Source: Ochrobactrum sp. Marseille-Q0166 (GTDB lineage Bacteria; Pseudomonadota; Alphaproteobacteria; Rhizobiales; Rhizobiaceae). From it: a stretch of DNA of 64,000 nt. This document shows positions 44,678 to 54,500 of this stretch, piece by piece. The first letter of the stretch is position 1. Each line of letters opens with the position of its first letter. The position numbers and the translations under genes were made by a program. The DNA is taken from positions 393,501 to 457,500 of the forward strand of contig NZ_JACJUO010000003.1 of the NCBI RefSeq assembly GCF_014397025.1, read 5' to 3'. The notes beneath the pieces are model-generated. The model was not told where the DNA came from. It saw only the letters and a program-made list of their open reading frames with translations, and ran no database searches.

Positions 44678-45490
44678 GTTATGTCGCAAATATTCTGGCT
44701 GGTTAAGGGCAGCCTCATTTTTGGACGCACTTATGCTGCGAGCTCCGCAAAGAGCTGGAATGGCAAGCGATTATTGTTGGCGAACTGCTTCTTGCGGATC
44801 ATATGCGCCACTTCGATGCCAGCAATTGTTGCTGAAGCGCTGTGAAACGCCTTGAAGCCCAATGTGTGTTTTGTAATCCGCTTGATGAAGCGATGGTCCT
44901 GTTCAAGAATATTGTTGAGATATTTGACCTGAAGAATTTCGATCATTTTACCTGTACCGGTGATTTTCAGGATGTTGTTTACAGCCTGCGCACCAGCCAG
45001 ATTGGCTCCACTTTTATCAATGACAATCTTGTGCGGAATACCATTGCTTGCTGGTTTTCATAAAGAAACGCCTTGCAGCGCCGAAATCTCGGCGCTCAGA
45101 GAGCATGAAATCAAGGGTTTGCACGTCACGATCAACCGCTCGATACAAATACGTCCATTTCCCTTTGACCTTTATATAGGTCTCGTCAACACGCCATGAG
45201 CCAAGCGTTGTGCGTTTACGTTCTTGTGCCTGCGCAGCAATCTGCGGCGCGTAACGAACAACCCAACGGTTCAAGGTTGCATGGTCAACCTCGACACCAC
45301 GTTCAGCCATAATCTCCTGCAGATCGCGATATGAAACTGAATAGCGGACATAGAAGAAAACGGCGTAAAGAATGACACTTTTCGGGAAGTGAGTACCTTT
45401 GAAATCCACCGCCATCCGCTTCCACCTCATTCAGTTACATGCAACGATCCTGACATAGCTCAACAGAACTGAAAAATTTGCGACAAAACC
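44678..45490 (-). mobile_element. IS6-family element with frameshifted transposase
   Basis: An 813-base copy with repeats GGTTATGTCGCAAATATT (left) and AAATTTGCGACAAAACC (right). It carries one transposase pseudogene on the minus strand. No target duplication is visible; the left neighbour is its own partial copy. Confidence 0.9.
44731..45430 (-). pseudogene. IS6-family transposase with one frameshift
   Basis: The first 130 or so residues (start at 45430, MRWKRMAVDFKGTHFP) and the last 75 (MIEILQVKYLNNILEQDHRF to the stop) are in different frames. The break is near 45050, where the sequence AIASNGVP of other copies is shortened to MKTSKQW. Catalytic residues WRVDETY, IDKSGAN and NILEQDH survive. 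A single small deletion explains the loss of function. Confidence 0.9.
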
Positions 45491-45611
45491 ATTAGTTGTG
45501 CGACGTTTCGACGAAAGTAATGGTATCATTAACGATTTTCGTGCGGGGGTCCACAGATTAAGGTTGCCGCGCATCGTGCAACAAAGTGTCAGATCGTGTT
45601 CATAGTCTTTA
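45491..45611. other. Spacer between IS6 and ISL3 relics
   Basis: No gene or repeat is supported here. Confidence 0.4.
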
Positions 45612-45845
45612 CGTTAGGAAAGTGGCGGATCTGCCTTGTTTGAGCGTAAAGGTCTAACTTCGCATATCGGTACGACATTTTGTTTGTCAGACTACATTTT
45701 GGCCTAGGAAAATTTTTGCCGAGTGGTTTGATGACTTTGTTTTACGCGAGCGCAGTCTCCGGACTATGAGACTGGATACTATTGTGCATCATCTTGGATT
45801 AGCTTTGGGAGCGCGGTCTCCCGCAGCCCTACTTGAGCAGGGGCC
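45612..45845 (+). pseudogene. ISL3-family transposase fragment
   Basis: The plus strand reads RKVADLPCLSVKV, a stop, LRISVRHFVCQ and then WPRKIFAEWFDDFVLRE and LDTIVHHLGLALGARS. This is the N-terminal zinc-finger region and following helix of ISL3-type transposases (pattern RRIFTER...RRT.RL...GLALGG.AGARLA). The rest is lost; an IS6 scrap follows directly. Confidence 0.65.
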
Positions 45846-45955
45846 TCGTCTTATCAAGCATATTACCTAACCATGTTGGGCTTCAAGGCGTATCATTCAG
45901 CCTCAAAGACAATCGCTGGCATCGAAGTGGCGTATATGATCCGTTTTCCACACGT
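45846..45955 (+). mobile_element. IS6-family fragment
   Basis: RLIKHIT, a stop and, in the next frame, LGFKAYHSASKTIAGIEVAY match the C-terminal part of the transposases in this window (FIKRITKHTLGFKAFHSASATIAG). About 110 bases remain. Confidence 0.8.
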
Positions 45956-46211
45956 AGCCGCTAGGTCTATTTAAGCTATGGTTTAATGGGGGGATGAAAA
46001 GCATATCAATCTGCTGCGTTGGTTCTGTAAACACCTCACAATTAAATTTGATATTCCCATAAATATGAGATTAATAGGGAAGTTTTATGTTTGGTTGTTA
46101 ATAGCCTTTCGTCGGCAAGTCCTTTAGCCGGAGCGGTGTACTGAACAATAGGTGACACAGAATCCAAGCTATAACCGTTTGGCTTGTCGGCGTGAAAATG
46201 GGTGGGGTACA

Positions 46212-46712
46212 ATGGTTGCTCGCAATGAAATTGAGGTTTTGTATAGCGAAGAGCGTCCTGGTCTTTTGAAGCGTGTCGCCCGACGCTTGGGATCACAGTC
46301 CACAGCAGCCGATATCGTACAGGATGTATTTTTGCGACTGTGGGAGCGTGACTCTGGTAATCTTGACAGCGATGTAGCCTATCTCCGCCGCTCGGTCAGC
46401 AATGCGATTGTTGATCATGTCCGTGCGGAGCGCGTTCGTTCAGCTTATGCCGCCAATATTCTGCCTGAGCAGTGTGCATCACCTATCCCAACACCCTATG
46501 ATATTACAGAAATACGCGATGTAGCCCGACAGCTCGATGATGTAATCCGCGCGATGCCGGAACGGACACGACACATTTTTCTGCTGAACAAAGTTCACGG
46601 CTGTAAATATTCGGAGATTGCAGAGGCTCTTGGAATTTCGCGCAGCGCCGTCGAAAAACACATGGCCCGCGCCATGGTCGCCTGCGTTGGTTTTCAGGAG
46701 GAGTCTCTGTGA
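46212..46712 (+). CDS. ECF sigma factor, FecI-like
   Basis: About 166 residues counted from the ATG at 46212 (MVARNEIEV), which has GGTGGGG upstream; an in-frame ATG at 46152 is less likely. Region 2 reads DIVQDVFLRLWERD and region 4 MPERTRHIFLLNKVHGCKYSEIAEALGISRSAVEKHM. FecI-like factors direct transcription of iron-uptake receptor genes when the partner FecR protein is triggered. It is followed by such a FecR gene and a TonB receptor. Confidence 0.93.
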   Translation: MVARNEIEVLYSEERPGLLKRVARRLGSQSTAADIVQDVFLRLWERDSGNLDSDVAYLRRSVSNAIVDHVRAERVRSAYAANILPEQCASPIPTPYDITEIRDVARQLDDVIRAMPERTRHIFLLNKVHGCKYSEIAEALGISRSAVEKHMARAMVACVGFQEESL

Positions 46713-46721
46713 GACTTATGC

Positions 46722-47789
46722 ATGGATTGCAGCAATTCCGCGCCTCAATGTATAGAGGTGGACGGCGGACGGCTGAAAGCACTCTTCATGACCATTGACA
46801 GACATTCATCGCAGGAATGGGAGATAAGACGGGTCGATCAGGAAGCGATCGCATGGTTTACCCGTATAAATGGAGAGCCATCATCGGCAGATCACAAGAA
46901 CTTTGAAGCGTGGTTGAAAAAGAGCACGCTCCATGATGAAGCTTATCGGCGGATCAGTTCGCGATGGGGCGATACTGACCTTCCCAGCGCGATGATTGCG
47001 GCAGAAGATGCCGACCAACTGCGTGGCTATCTCGACACAATCGGACAGGCGCGGAAGCGTCGTCACGCGTACAGTGCCCTTGCCGGTATCGCAGGCGCAG
47101 TTTTGGCGGCGTTGATCGGCTTTGATATCTGGATAGAAAATCCCCATTTTCTTCAAAATCTTTCAGCTGATTACATAACGGCCCGCGCCGAACGTCAGAC
47201 AATCACTTTGTCAGATGGCTCAACCGTCTTGCTGGATGCTGACAGTGCTATTTCCACCGACATGACGGCTGAAAAGCGCAGCGTAAAACTTCTGCGTGGC
47301 GCGGCCTATTTTGATGTCAAACCGTCTGCGGCGCCGTTTGTGGTCGATGCCGGTCGTGGCGAAACGCGTGTCACCGGCACAGCGTTCTCTGTTGAAATCC
47401 GAGGGCAGGACGTGGCCGTCAATCTCGCCAGAGGGCACATCATCGTATCGGCTGAAGCGGATGGGGAAAGCGCGGAGCTGGAAGCGGGGCAGGGCATCGG
47501 CTATGACAATAGTGGTCTTGGCGCTGTGCATCCGGTTGCTATTAATGAAGCGATGGCCTGGCAGAAAGGGCGTATCATATTCGATCAGATGCGGCTCGGA
47601 GATGTCCTGAATCAGATTGGTCGTTACAGGTCTGGCCGGATCGTTGTCCTTGGCACGGCTCTCGCAGACCAGCTGGTGAGTGGCAACCTTCCGCTTGACG
47701 ATTCAGACAGCGCTCTCGCATCGCTCCAGACCACCGTAGGGTTTCGGGTCAGCAGGCTGACCGGAAAACTTGTCGTCATCAGTCCCTAA
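46722..47789 (+). CDS. FecR-like anti-sigma/sigma-regulator protein
   Basis: A 355-residue protein. The cytoplasmic N-terminus has the sigma-binding block EAIAWFTRINGEPSSADHKNFEAWL, a single membrane helix lies near residues 113-130 (SALAGIAGAVLAALIGF), and the periplasmic part has the FecR domain with TLSDGSTVLLDADSAI and RGETRVTGTAFSV. The C-terminal STN-like region ends at VVISP. The start may be the ATG at 46788 rather than 46722. It relays the signal from the receptor at 47955 to the sigma factor. Confidence 0.92.
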   Translation: MDCSNSAPQCIEVDGGRLKALFMTIDRHSSQEWEIRRVDQEAIAWFTRINGEPSSADHKNFEAWLKKSTLHDEAYRRISSRWGDTDLPSAMIAAEDADQLRGYLDTIGQARKRRHAYSALAGIAGAVLAALIGFDIWIENPHFLQNLSADYITARAERQTITLSDGSTVLLDADSAISTDMTAEKRSVKLLRGAAYFDVKPSAAPFVVDAGRGETRVTGTAFSVEIRGQDVAVNLARGHIIVSAEADGESAELEAGQGIGYDNSGLGAVHPVAINEAMAWQKGRIIFDQMRLGDVLNQIGRYRSGRIVVLGTALADQLVSGNLPLDDSDSALASLQTTVGFRVSRLTGKLVVISP

Positions 47790-47838
47790 GCAATAATTCT
47801 TCTCAATAAATTCAATAGCTTATTTATTTCTGTAAAAA

Positions 47839-47861
47839 ATACTCAACTTTTTAGTGAGTAT
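47839..47861. terminator. Inverted repeat between fecR and the receptor gene
   Basis: ATACTCA (47839-47845) and TGAGTAT (47855-47861) form a perfect seven-pair stem with a nine-base loop. It may terminate the sigma/anti-sigma transcript or be a binding site; it has no T-run. Confidence 0.4.
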
Positions 47862-47954
47862 CCGATCGCTCCTAAACGTGTAATGGATTGAGAGGTACAG
47901 AATATCAGTCGCATGTCTCCCTCTCCGGTTAAGGTAATGAGAGGGTTTGTTTTC

Positions 47955-50510
47955 ATGAGAAATGGTGAGCGGGTGTGCGGGCGAATTGTTGCACTGATGG
48001 CAACGACAATCCTTGCGGTGGGTGGCACAGTCGTAAGCCCAGTTATGCCGGCATTCGGACAAACCGCAACGCAACAGACCTATAATTTCAGAATATCTGC
48101 AAAGCCGGTCCGTCAGGCCCTTAATGACATTTCAGATATTACCGGGATTTCGGTCGTCTTTCAGGATGCATCGGTCGGCGGGATCAGCAGTTCGCCTGTA
48201 TCAGGCACCATGACGCGTGAAGCGGCCCTTACCGCACTCCTCAGAGATACCGGACTGTTCTACCACTTTACCAATGGCAATACCGTTACAGTAACAGGAC
48301 GTTCCAGCGGCTCCTCAGCTCAGGGAGTAGTACCTGCCGATGCCGGTGGATCACTGCTGCTCGATACAATTACCGTTACGGGGGGACGTGGCGCATCACT
48401 AGCGGATGCTCCGTATGAAACAGCAGGCTCAGGTGCATATATCAGTGCAGAACAGATTGGACGCGTCCCACCCGCCAGTGCCGGTGACATGTTCCGCAAT
48501 ACGCCCGGCGTATTTTCCGCGGGCAACCGAACAGGCCAGTCTCTGAATGTGAATATACGCGGATTGCAGGGAATGAACCGCGTTGCGACGCTGGTTGATG
48601 GCGCTCAGCAAAGTTCCTCAACCTATCGCGGATATAAAGGGATGAGCAGCCGAACCTTTGTCGATCCGGAATTTATTGGCGGGATCGAAATTGAAAAAGG
48701 GCCATCAGGAGGTCCTTTTGGTAGCGGCTCAATGGGCGGCGTGGTGAATATGCGCACACTCAATGCTGACGATATTCTGCTGGAAGGCAGATCCTATGGC
48801 ATGAAGATCAAAGGTGGCTTTGGCGGCAACAGCATCGATCCGGGACCTTATGTTGCACCACCCAACGAAATCAAACAGCGATTTGATGGCAATGACTGGC
48901 TCAATAGCGGCAACCGTGTGGGCAGCATTGCACTCGCAGCGAGAAATGAGGATTTCGAACTCACCGGCGCATTCGCCTATCGGCGCAACGGCAATTATTT
49001 TGCCGGCAAAAATGGTGAAAGGCTTGTCAAGCGGTTTGGATTTCGCGGTGCTGAATACTGGGATCCGATGTCGGATTTAAAGCCGGGTGGCGAAGTTTAC
49101 AATACGTCTCAGGACACCCGCTCCGTGTTGCTGAAGGGCAAGTTCGACTTCGATTATGATCAGACAGTTGAGCTTGGATATATTCGTTACGACAGTACCT
49201 ATGGCGAAGAATACGGGGATATGAATAACCCGTTTTCGCAATATAGCTGGGATCCGTATCAGGCAAATCTCAGCCATGTCACTTCAGATATGTATACCGC
49301 CAAATATACGTGGAATCCGAGTGACAATGATCTCATCGATTTTCATGCCAACCTCTGGCACACGAGAGTGTCCGATGAATGGGCGGCGATTGAAATTCTG
49401 ACAGGATCTCCGAGCCTTTCAAAAGTCGATACAACCGGCGGCGAGATCTGGAACACATCGCATTTCGACACAAAATTCGGTGTATTTGATGTGAAATATG
49501 GCGCGACGTATTCTTATGAAAAGATCAGTCAGAATCCGGGTGCGCAGCTGAATATTGAAGGTGATCGCTCCGTTGCTTCGATCTTTACCAATGCAGATTA
49601 TAAACCTGTTGACTGGTTAAAACTGTCTGCAGGTTTGCGCTATGAAGATTATCAGACCAATGATCGCAAGGAAGTGGATCCGACGGATGGGCTTGAAAGC
49701 AACATCTTCAATCCGCGTCTTGGAATTACCGTCGAGCCGCTGGATGGTCTTCAGTTATTCGCTACCTATGCAAAAGGTTGGCGACCACCAAGTGTGCGTG
49801 AGACGGTCTTTACGATGCCGGGACAGATTGAACCCAATCCTTTTCTGAAGCCGGAAAAATCCACCAATTATGAAGTTGGTATCAATTACCTGACGAGCGA
49901 TGCCCTGATCGCCAGCGATAAGCTGCGCTTCAAAGCAGCCTACTTTGATAATAATTATGACGATTACATCGTCAGAATTTACGGTAACCGTGCCGGTCTG
50001 CCGTTCGCTTACCGAACTTTTGCGAATATCGATGGTGCGAAATATAAAGGCTTCGAACTGTCTCTGTCTTATGATGCGGGACGCTTTTTCGCGGATGCAA
50101 ATTTAAATCGTTATACGGATATTCAGTATTGCTTTGCAGCGAAGGTTGGAGAAAGTGCCTCCTGCGTTGAAGCAACGCCGCCAGATGACTATCTCAGCGT
50201 TTATGTGCCACCCTCTTATAGCGGATCGATAACACTAGGCGCGCGTTTTCTTGATGAGAAGCTGACAGCCGGTGGCCGTGTATCATTTGCCGGAGAGCGA
50301 GCCATAAAACGGCAGGGCACGGGCATTGAAAGCGATTGGCGCTCTTATCAGGTTTATGATGCATTTGCCTCTTACAAGGTAAGTGATAGCCTGACCCTCA
50401 ACGCGAGCATCGATAATGTCTTTGATCTTTATTATCTTGATGCGCTGACTGAGGCTTTGACACCAGCGCCCGGACGTACTTTCCGTATGAGTGCGACCGC
50501 AAAGTTTTAG
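47955..50510 (+). CDS. TonB-dependent outer-membrane receptor with STN signalling domain
   Basis: About 851 residues from the ATG at 47955 (MRNGERV), with GAGAGG nine bases upstream; an ATG at 47913 is less likely. A signal peptide ends near AFGQ. The STN domain (residues about 36-110) is the part that talks to FecR. The plug shows DTITVTGG, DMFRNTPGVFS and NIRGLQGMNRVATLVDG, then SMGGVVNMRT. The barrel contains FATYAKGWRPPSVRET followed by PNPFLKPEKSTNYE, an arrangement like the FRAP/NPNL region of haem receptors, and ends RTFRMSATAKF with terminal Phe. Haem or haemoprotein is thus a likely ligand, but a siderophore cannot be excluded. Confidence 0.9.
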   Translation: MRNGERVCGRIVALMATTILAVGGTVVSPVMPAFGQTATQQTYNFRISAKPVRQALNDISDITGISVVFQDASVGGISSSPVSGTMTREAALTALLRDTGLFYHFTNGNTVTVTGRSSGSSAQGVVPADAGGSLLLDTITVTGGRGASLADAPYETAGSGAYISAEQIGRVPPASAGDMFRNTPGVFSAGNRTGQSLNVNIRGLQGMNRVATLVDGAQQSSSTYRGYKGMSSRTFVDPEFIGGIEIEKGPSGGPFGSGSMGGVVNMRTLNADDILLEGRSYGMKIKGGFGGNSIDPGPYVAPPNEIKQRFDGNDWLNSGNRVGSIALAARNEDFELTGAFAYRRNGNYFAGKNGERLVKRFGFRGAEYWDPMSDLKPGGEVYNTSQDTRSVLLKGKFDFDYDQTVELGYIRYDSTYGEEYGDMNNPFSQYSWDPYQANLSHVTSDMYTAKYTWNPSDNDLIDFHANLWHTRVSDEWAAIEILTGSPSLSKVDTTGGEIWNTSHFDTKFGVFDVKYGATYSYEKISQNPGAQLNIEGDRSVASIFTNADYKPVDWLKLSAGLRYEDYQTNDRKEVDPTDGLESNIFNPRLGITVEPLDGLQLFATYAKGWRPPSVRETVFTMPGQIEPNPFLKPEKSTNYEVGINYLTSDALIASDKLRFKAAYFDNNYDDYIVRIYGNRAGLPFAYRTFANIDGAKYKGFELSLSYDAGRFFADANLNRYTDIQYCFAAKVGESASCVEATPPDDYLSVYVPPSYSGSITLGARFLDEKLTAGGRVSFAGERAIKRQGTGIESDWRSYQVYDAFASYKVSDSLTLNASIDNVFDLYYLDALTEALTPAPGRTFRMSATAKF

Positions 50511-50525
50511 CGGATATAAAATAGT

Positions 50526-50577
50526 CTTTTTAGAGCGCGCTTCTGTCTGAGATAGACAATGTAGGCGCTCTAAAAAG
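50526..50577. terminator. Strong bidirectional terminator after the receptor gene
   Basis: CTTTTTAGAGCGC (50526-50538) and GCGCTCTAAAAAG (50565-50577) form a perfect 13-pair stem. It lies 15 bases past the receptor stop codon. Confidence 0.8.
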
Positions 50578-51557
50578 CGGATTGAAAGTGAATTCCACTC
50601 AACCGAATCGGCTCAGATATAGACTTAGCATTCACGAGCTGAGGGCATCTGTAAGATGAAACTGACAGGCGGTTTAGTGTTAAAGTAGCGGGAATTTACA
50701 GAAAAACTCAAACGCTGACCCGTTCGGATTTTAAGCGAGAATGATCTATGCATTTCGTCTTTCGCCGGCAATCCCGGAGTTGGAAAGCCAACGCTTGATC
50801 TCTGGTGGCGTAACTTTGCAAAGAACGTTTTACTTTCAGGTCTGCATGAAGATATGAGCCAAAAGCTGGCCTATATTCGCAACCCGCTTGCGCTGTTGCG
50901 TGAAACTGATCGCAGCCCTCGCATACCAGTTGTGTATAGACCGCAGAAGGGGGCGCTTTATCTGGCTAACTGTGCTGCTCACGAAGCCGGGCAACTAAAG
51001 ACGGGATTGAACCGCCATCCGGACAGGCGAAGCCAATATTCCAGTTCTCAGTATTGCAAATTCTTCTAAGCTCCAAAAAAAGTGCTTCCATACATGAGCG
51101 GAAAAAGGAATCGCTAACATAGTTTTCTACTGGAATCGTCTTAAATACTACTAAGCCATCGGTGAATAAATTGACGGTTTCGATAATCCCGCAATCAGAC
51201 ATTCCGACCTTGGAAATAATCGCTGATCCAGTTCGACACAATGACTGAAATTGGTGACAGAACCGCTTTGCCAAATCAGAAATAGGTCTCTTTATAATAA
51301 TAAAACGGAAAATTTCATTTAATTTTATTATTATAAAAACAGAATATATTATGTAACTATGAATATCAACCGGAATATATTAATAATATTCAATATTATG
51401 AAATTAAATGAAATTATCTTTGGTTCTTTCAATTTTCGTAGAAATGTTTTATTGGCATAATAAAATATTGATTAACTCATATCTTTATGTATTTTATTGG
51501 CAATACATTATTTTTTAATAAAATACTAAAGAATATATTTCATCAAGGATGTATTCT
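50578..51557. other. 980-base gap before the autotransporter gene
   Basis: The first half has possible gene debris: a plus-strand frame around 50755-51010 reads FAGNPGVGKPTLDLWWRNF, LSGLHEDMSQKLAYIRNP and VYRPQKGALYLANCAAH, which I cannot assign. A 50-base piece near 51216-51280 resembles one near 713-777. The last 260 bases (51290-51550) are extremely A/T-rich and presumably hold the autotransporter promoter. Confidence 0.5.
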
Positions 51558-54500
51558 ATGAATGTTGTTGCCATAGAGAGAAAAAATAGAAAAGAAACAA
51601 ATTTAAGTAAATGCAAAAAGATATTGAGGGCATCTTCATCGCGTGCTGTCCTTATTGCGCTCATGATGGCTGTATTGGGAACAGCCGCGACAAGAGTGAA
51701 TGCTGACGTGTTAACTGGTAATAACGGAGGGACTGATAGCAGCTTGAATGGGATAGCCGGCTCGAATGGGAACGGTGCCGGTGGCTCTAATGTTTATACA
51801 AGCAGCGGTGGATGGGGCAAAGATGGTAAAGGTGGTACTGGTCAAGGTACCAGTTACCCAACGGGTCCCGGTTATACAGCTCGCCACATTCCTGTTCGGG
51901 GTGGGGAAGGCGGAAGTGTGGGTGCCAATACGATATCACCAGGCCTGCGCGAGATCTTGGGTGCGAACGGTGGTGCCGGGGAGGCGTTGCCTTCTACGGT
52001 TGTGTTCAAGCTTTATTCTGTCTCCAGGTTTGGCGGTGGCGGTGGCGGCGGCGGCGGCGCAGGTGTTTTCTTAGGCTCCGGTTCACACACTACTTATTCG
52101 GGTCTGACTATATCCGGCGGCATGGGTGGCACTGGTGGGATAGTATTACCCAGGAGTTTAAGTGATCTACCCGCCTACCAAGGTGGCGGAGGCAGTGGTG
52201 GCGTGGGTGCTATTGTGCAGAACAGGGGTACTTCCTTGCTCAATGCTAAGGGTGCTACTATACGGGGCGGCGCAGGCAGCCCCCGGAGCAGCTCTCCTCC
52301 GCAAGATGGGGTAAAGCCTTCAATGCTGGGCGCTGCAGGTGATGGGGTTATTGTATGGCAAGGAGCCCGGTTCACCAATGAAGGGACTGTTATTGGTGGA
52401 AATGGTGGAGAACAGATTGGTGCCTCTTCGCTTTCTTCTTCTGGAGGAACAGGTATCCGGGTGGGTGCTGACTCTTATGTAATTAATAATGGGGTGGTGA
52501 AGGCAGGCCTTTCCTATGGAGATAAGGCTCAGCCGAATGCTATTGTCATTGCTGGCAATACGGCCACGCTTGAGCTACGTTCGGGTTCAAATATACTTGG
52601 GAATGTCGTTGCTGGGAACGGATACAACTTAGCTCTATCGGTCGGCAGTGCTACCCTTGCTTTAGGTGGCGATACGGATGCTGGATTCGATGTGAATGAA
52701 ATCGGCAGCAAGTATAAAGGCTTCGAACTTTATAAGAAGCTTGGGAAAAGCAAGTGGACGCTGAACGGCAGTACACAAGCTAAGACGGGTTGGAACATCA
52801 ACGAGGGTGTTTTGTCTGTTACGCAGACTGGCGGCTTGGGAAACGCTGACGGTTTAGTAATTCTTCTCGGCGGCGACATCGAATTTACTTCATCTCTTGA
52901 TGTTGCACCTCAGCTAAACATTAGAGGTAATAGAGATGTCATCAATACGCTTGGCAATAATGTGCGAATGCTTAATCATATGGATAGTACTGTTTCAGTG
53001 AAGACCGGCACAGGCGCCCTTATATTGACTGCTGCTGGAAATAATATTTACGGAATGGAAATCGCTGAGGGAACCCTTCAGGTGGGTGACGGCGGTTTAA
53101 CTGGCACTATCAATGGCACTATAATTAATAAAGCGACAATGCGCTTTAATCATGCAGGTGAGGCTGTTCATGATGTAGACGTTTCAGGTCCTGGTCGGAT
53201 TGAACAGGTCGGAAGCGGAACAGAAATTTTCACAGGACGCCTGGCGTCATCAGGGTCAATTTTAATTAATGCTGGTACCTTGCAGATTGGGGATGGTGGA
53301 GTTAAGGGCGAGTTAGGCGGCAATGTAATCAATAAAGGAACATTGCGCTTCAACCGGAGTGATTCCATCACTTATGCCAACAACATTTCGGGTTCGGGGA
53401 AAATCGAGCAAGTCGGCAGCGGGAAAACAATCTTTACCGGCAATACGACTTCTACCGGAACAGTCATAATAAGCAAGGGCATTTTGCAGATTGGTAATGG
53501 TGGCAACACAGGTTCCATTAGTAGTAATATAATCAATAATAGCGGACTGCAGTTTAATCGTCAGGGTTTAGTTACTGTTAATGGAAATATTTCTGGGAGA
53601 GGACTTTTTGAGCAGGCTGGCAGCGGAACGACGATCCTGACTGGCAATCTAGCTTCTACTGGCGGCGTGACCATAAGCAAGGGTATCTTGCAAGTTGGTA
53701 ATGGCGGGCAGACGGGATCGATTGCAGGTGCAATTAAAAACAGTGGCACTTTACGTTTTAACCGCAACAACGATCTTATTTTTTCCAACAATGTTTCTGG
53801 CGCGGGAAGTGTTGAACAAGCAGGCAGTGGCACGACTATTCTGAATGGAAATGTGACAGCAGCTGGCGGTGTTCGCATCAATAAAGGGACCCTGCAGATC
53901 GGGAGCGGTGGAACGACCGGATCGCTCGCTGCGAATATTACCAATGATAGTAATTTGCGCTTTAATCGCGGTGATAGCGCTACTTTTTCTGGAAATATTG
54001 CCGGAAAAGGCAAGGTTGAACAAGCGGGAACTGGCACAACGACGCTGATTGGAAATGTGACAACGACTGGTGGGACAACCATTAGTCAAGGCATTTTGCA
54101 AGTCGGTAATGGTGATGCAAAGGGTTCTCTGGCAGGCAACGTTATAAATGATGCGATATTGCGCTTTAATCGCAACGATAGTTTGCTTTTCAGCGGTAAT
54201 ATTTCCGGAAGTGGTAGCATTGAACAAGTGGGGTCCGGCACGACTATTCTGGCTGGTAATGTTAGTTCTGGCGCAGGCATTAAAATTGACAGCGGCATTT
54301 TGCAGATTGGAAATGGTAAAGCTGCAAAAACATTGAATGCGGATATAATCAATAACGCCGCATTGACTTTCAATACGTCTACTGAGCTTGTGTATGGGAA
54401 GACCTTAAGCGGCAGTGGCTTGACCAATATCGCTGCAGGCGCATCGCTAAACTTTGGCGGTGAGAGCGGTGTATATTCTGGTACTACGAAAGTTCATGGC

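Noticed and set aside
53067-54290. Regular 204-base repeats considered as a CRISPR or satellite array
   Set aside because: The units are diverged, lack spacers and encode in-frame 68-residue beta-helix repeats of the autotransporter.
53561-54427. Minus-strand open frames within the autotransporter repeats
   Set aside because: They recur with the repeat period and are antisense shadows of the coding repeats.
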